Assembly: GCA_027348305.1 (NCBI GenBank)
Contig: DAIEPS010000063.1
Coordinates: 1-9,144, forward strand
Direction: 5' to 3'
Length of the DNA stretch: 9,144 nt
From: Anaerolineaceae bacterium
Lineage (GTDB): Bacteria; Chloroflexota; Anaerolineae; Anaerolineales; Anaerolineaceae
Part shown: in pieces, positions 7,849-9,144 of the stretch
Layout: each line of letters starts with the position of its first letter
How positions within the stretch are numbered: position 1 is the stretch's first letter
Notes under the pieces: generated by a model
Told to the model about the DNA's origin: nothing
Database searches by the model: none
What the model saw: only the letters and a program-made list of their open reading frames with translations
Program-made: the position numbers and the translations under genes

Positions 7849-7854
7849 TATAAT
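7849..7854 (+). promoter_or_regulatory. Possible -10 element (TATAAT) for the membrane-protein gene
   Basis: A perfect TATAAT lies 45 bases upstream of the ATG at 7900. The nearest -35-like hexamer, TTGAAC at 7820-7825, is 23 bases away, too far for a standard promoter. At 16-18 bases only A-rich sequence is found, and there is no TGn extension. Plausible by position but weak overall. Confidence 0.35.
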
Positions 7855-7888
7855 TCAGGCATCAAAAAGTGCAATAATTCTTCATTCC

Positions 7889-7893
7889 AAGGA
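7889..7893 (+). promoter_or_regulatory. Ribosome-binding site of the membrane-protein gene
   Basis: AAGGA sits six bases before the ATG at 7900, a good Shine-Dalgarno at normal spacing. It fixes the start of a gene that has no stop inside the window. Confidence 0.75.
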
Positions 7894-7899
7894 CCCCTA

Positions 7900-9144
7900 A
7901 TGCATTTGAATTCCTTTCAAAGTTTCTTCAAAAAATACTGGAAAGCGTTGTTCATTTTATTTTTCGTTTCGGCGCTTGCTTATTTACCCAATATCACAAA
8001 ATTCACTTTGTATAAAGATGACTGGTATTACATCGTGGATGGGTTCTTTGGCGGTCCCAAGATCTTCCGTGAAATGTTCTATATTGACAGGCCGCTGCGT
8101 GGATATTTATGGGAGTACCTGTTCACTTTTCTAAAGACGAACCCCCTGCCTTATCAAATCCTGGCTTATGTATGGCGTCTGATCAGCGGCATGTTGTATT
8201 TCTGGCTGCTCAATCTGATCTGGCCAAAACATGAGAAAACCAATCTGTGGATCTCAATATTGTTCCTGCTCTATCCGGGTTATTTGTGGTGGGTATCAGG
8301 CGTTGAATATCAACCCTACATCCTCACACAGATGCTGCAGGTGTTTTCTTTCGTCACCATGATCTTGTTCATTAAATCCAACACGGTGTTGAAAAAGTTA
8401 TTCTTCCTGGGCTGTTCAGCAGTTGCAGGCTGGATAAGCCTGATGTTTGTGGATTACACGATCGGAATGGAGTTGTTCCGCGTCGTCATCGTGTTTTTGG
8501 TTGTGAGCCACGAACTGCCGTTGGCCAAAATAGCGGCCAGGATCAAAAAAACGATATTGAGCTGGCTGCCTTTCTTGATCATCCCGGGGGGATTCATGGT
8601 TTGGAGGACTTTCTTCTTTGACAACGCCCGCAGCGAAACGGATATCAACCTGCAAATGGGACAGTTCTTCGCCGCACCCCTTCAGGTTGGATTGTTATGG
8701 CTTCAAAGATTTATTAAAAGCTTTATCAACATCAACCTTTTTGGCTGGATCAAACCTTTCGCGGATAATTTCTTTACGCTTGGTTTGGTTGAGCTTCTGA
8801 TCGCGGTGGTTTTAGGTGTTCTGGCAGTATTTGTAGTCAGGGCTCTTTTAACCAAAAAAAACCTTCCCGAGGATGAAGAGGGCGGATCTGCTCTCGAGTC
8901 ACGACAATGGGAAAAAGAAGCTCTCTTCGGCGGAGTGATCGGCGTGATCGGCGGAATTGTTCCCATCGTGCTGATGAACCGGGAAATAAACATAGTCAGC
9001 TACTCTCATTATTTATTGAATCCTCTCATGGCGGCCGCTCCCATTCTGTTTGTGATCATCAATTGGGTCAGATCTCAACGCCTTCGCCAGGGTATTCTGT
9101 TATTTCTGGTTGGATTCCTGGTCATTTCAAATTACAGCTATTCA
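7900..9144 (+). CDS. Polytopic membrane protein, putative GT-C-type glycosyltransferase, 3'-truncated
   Basis: 415 codons are open from ATG 7900 to the window end without a stop, so the C-terminus is missing. The protein is mostly hydrophobic, with about ten to twelve likely membrane helices (for example ~15-30, 84-107, 116-131, 137-158, 166-183, 192-204, 218-239, 293-317, 342-358, 370-389, 398-412). A short cytosolic N-terminus (KKYWK) and one helix lead to a first outer loop with KDDWYYIVDGFFGG (39-52) and YIDRPLRGYLWEYL (61-74). An acidic 'DD' in the first outer loop is the hallmark of GT-C glycosyltransferases, which move sugars from polyprenyl-phosphate carriers to acceptors outside the membrane. 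FVDYTIGME (183-191) recalls a further conserved acidic segment. A charged loop (319-340, KKNLPEDEEGG) is probably cytosolic. Acceptor and sugar cannot be named; a flippase-like or polymerase-like membrane protein is the alternative. It is transcribed away from the lipoprotein gene. Confidence 0.8.
   Translation, partial: MHLNSFQSFFKKYWKALFILFFVSALAYLPNITKFTLYKDDWYYIVDGFFGGPKIFREMFYIDRPLRGYLWEYLFTFLKTNPLPYQILAYVWRLISGMLYFWLLNLIWPKHEKTNLWISILFLLYPGYLWWVSGVEYQPYILTQMLQVFSFVTMILFIKSNTVLKKLFFLGCSAVAGWISLMFVDYTIGMELFRVVIVFLVVSHELPLAKIAARIKKTILSWLPFLIIPGGFMVWRTFFFDNARSETDINLQMGQFFAAPLQVGLLWLQRFIKSFININLFGWIKPFADNFFTLGLVELLIAVVLGVLAVFVVRALLTKKNLPEDEEGGSALESRQWEKEALFGGVIGVIGGIVPIVLMNREINIVSYSHYLLNPLMAAAPILFVIINWVRSQRLRQGILLFLVGFLVISNYSYS

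Larger units (their letters stand above)
7706..7899. promoter_or_regulatory. AT-rich divergent intergenic region
   Basis: This 194-base gap separates the starts of the lipoprotein gene (leftward) and the membrane-protein gene (rightward), so it must hold the promoters of both. It is much richer in A and T than the genes. Apart from the two -10-like boxes and the ribosome-binding sites listed separately, I see no operator-like palindrome, riboswitch or terminator hairpin. Confidence 0.6.

Noticed and set aside
8416..8993. Minus-strand and other-frame open frames inside the membrane-protein gene
   Set aside because: The + frame from 7900 is continuous, has a good ribosome-binding site and encodes coherent membrane helices; the others are shadows.
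1..9144. CRISPR array, insertion sequence, tRNA, rRNA or a defence/anti-phage cassette
   Set aside because: No regularly spaced repeats, terminal inverted repeats, transposase motifs, cloverleaf sequences or defence-protein motifs were seen on either strand.

Overview
The window reads as bacterial DNA of roughly 50% GC, most likely from a Chloroflexota/Anaerolineae-type organism. The pointer is the lipoprotein at 6809-7705: a lipobox signal peptide, a long Thr/Pro/Ala linker of the 'TPTxTP' kind and an SH3-like domain. That style is very common in Anaerolineae, but the assignment is an inference from protein style with no marker gene behind it. The window has no rRNA, tRNA, transposase or CRISPR array that I can see. 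Both outer genes run off the ends.

Layout. (1) 2-6706, + strand: the 3' three quarters of a very large cyclic beta-1,2-glucan synthase (NdvB/ChvB/Cgs family). It holds the tail of the GT84 glycosyltransferase with membrane helices, the middle glycoamylase-like cyclisation module, and a C-terminal GH94-type phosphorylase module preceded by two copies of the glycosyltransferase-36-type beta domain. The first ~85 bases are about 78% GC and do not encode the conserved residues expected upstream, so they look like a chimeric contig end. (2) 6736-6769: a perfect 15-bp hairpin with A and T tracts on its two sides, a bidirectional terminator between converging genes. (3) 6809-7705, - strand: a secreted lipoprotein with an SH3b-like domain and a C-terminal beta-rich domain. 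(4) 7706-7899: an AT-rich divergent promoter region. (5) 7900-9144, + strand: the N-terminal 415 residues of a polytopic membrane protein with a GT-C-like 'DDW' loop, open at the right edge.

How they fit together. All three genes concern the cell envelope: a glucan polymerase, a surface lipoprotein and a probable lipid-linked-sugar glycosyltransferase. The convergent/divergent arrangement and the strong terminator show three separate transcription units, not one operon, so no joint pathway can be claimed. I found no clearly new system. The points most worth checking are the 5' junction, the presence of a full-architecture cyclic glucan synthase in a probable Chloroflexota background, and the unassigned C-terminal domain of the lipoprotein.
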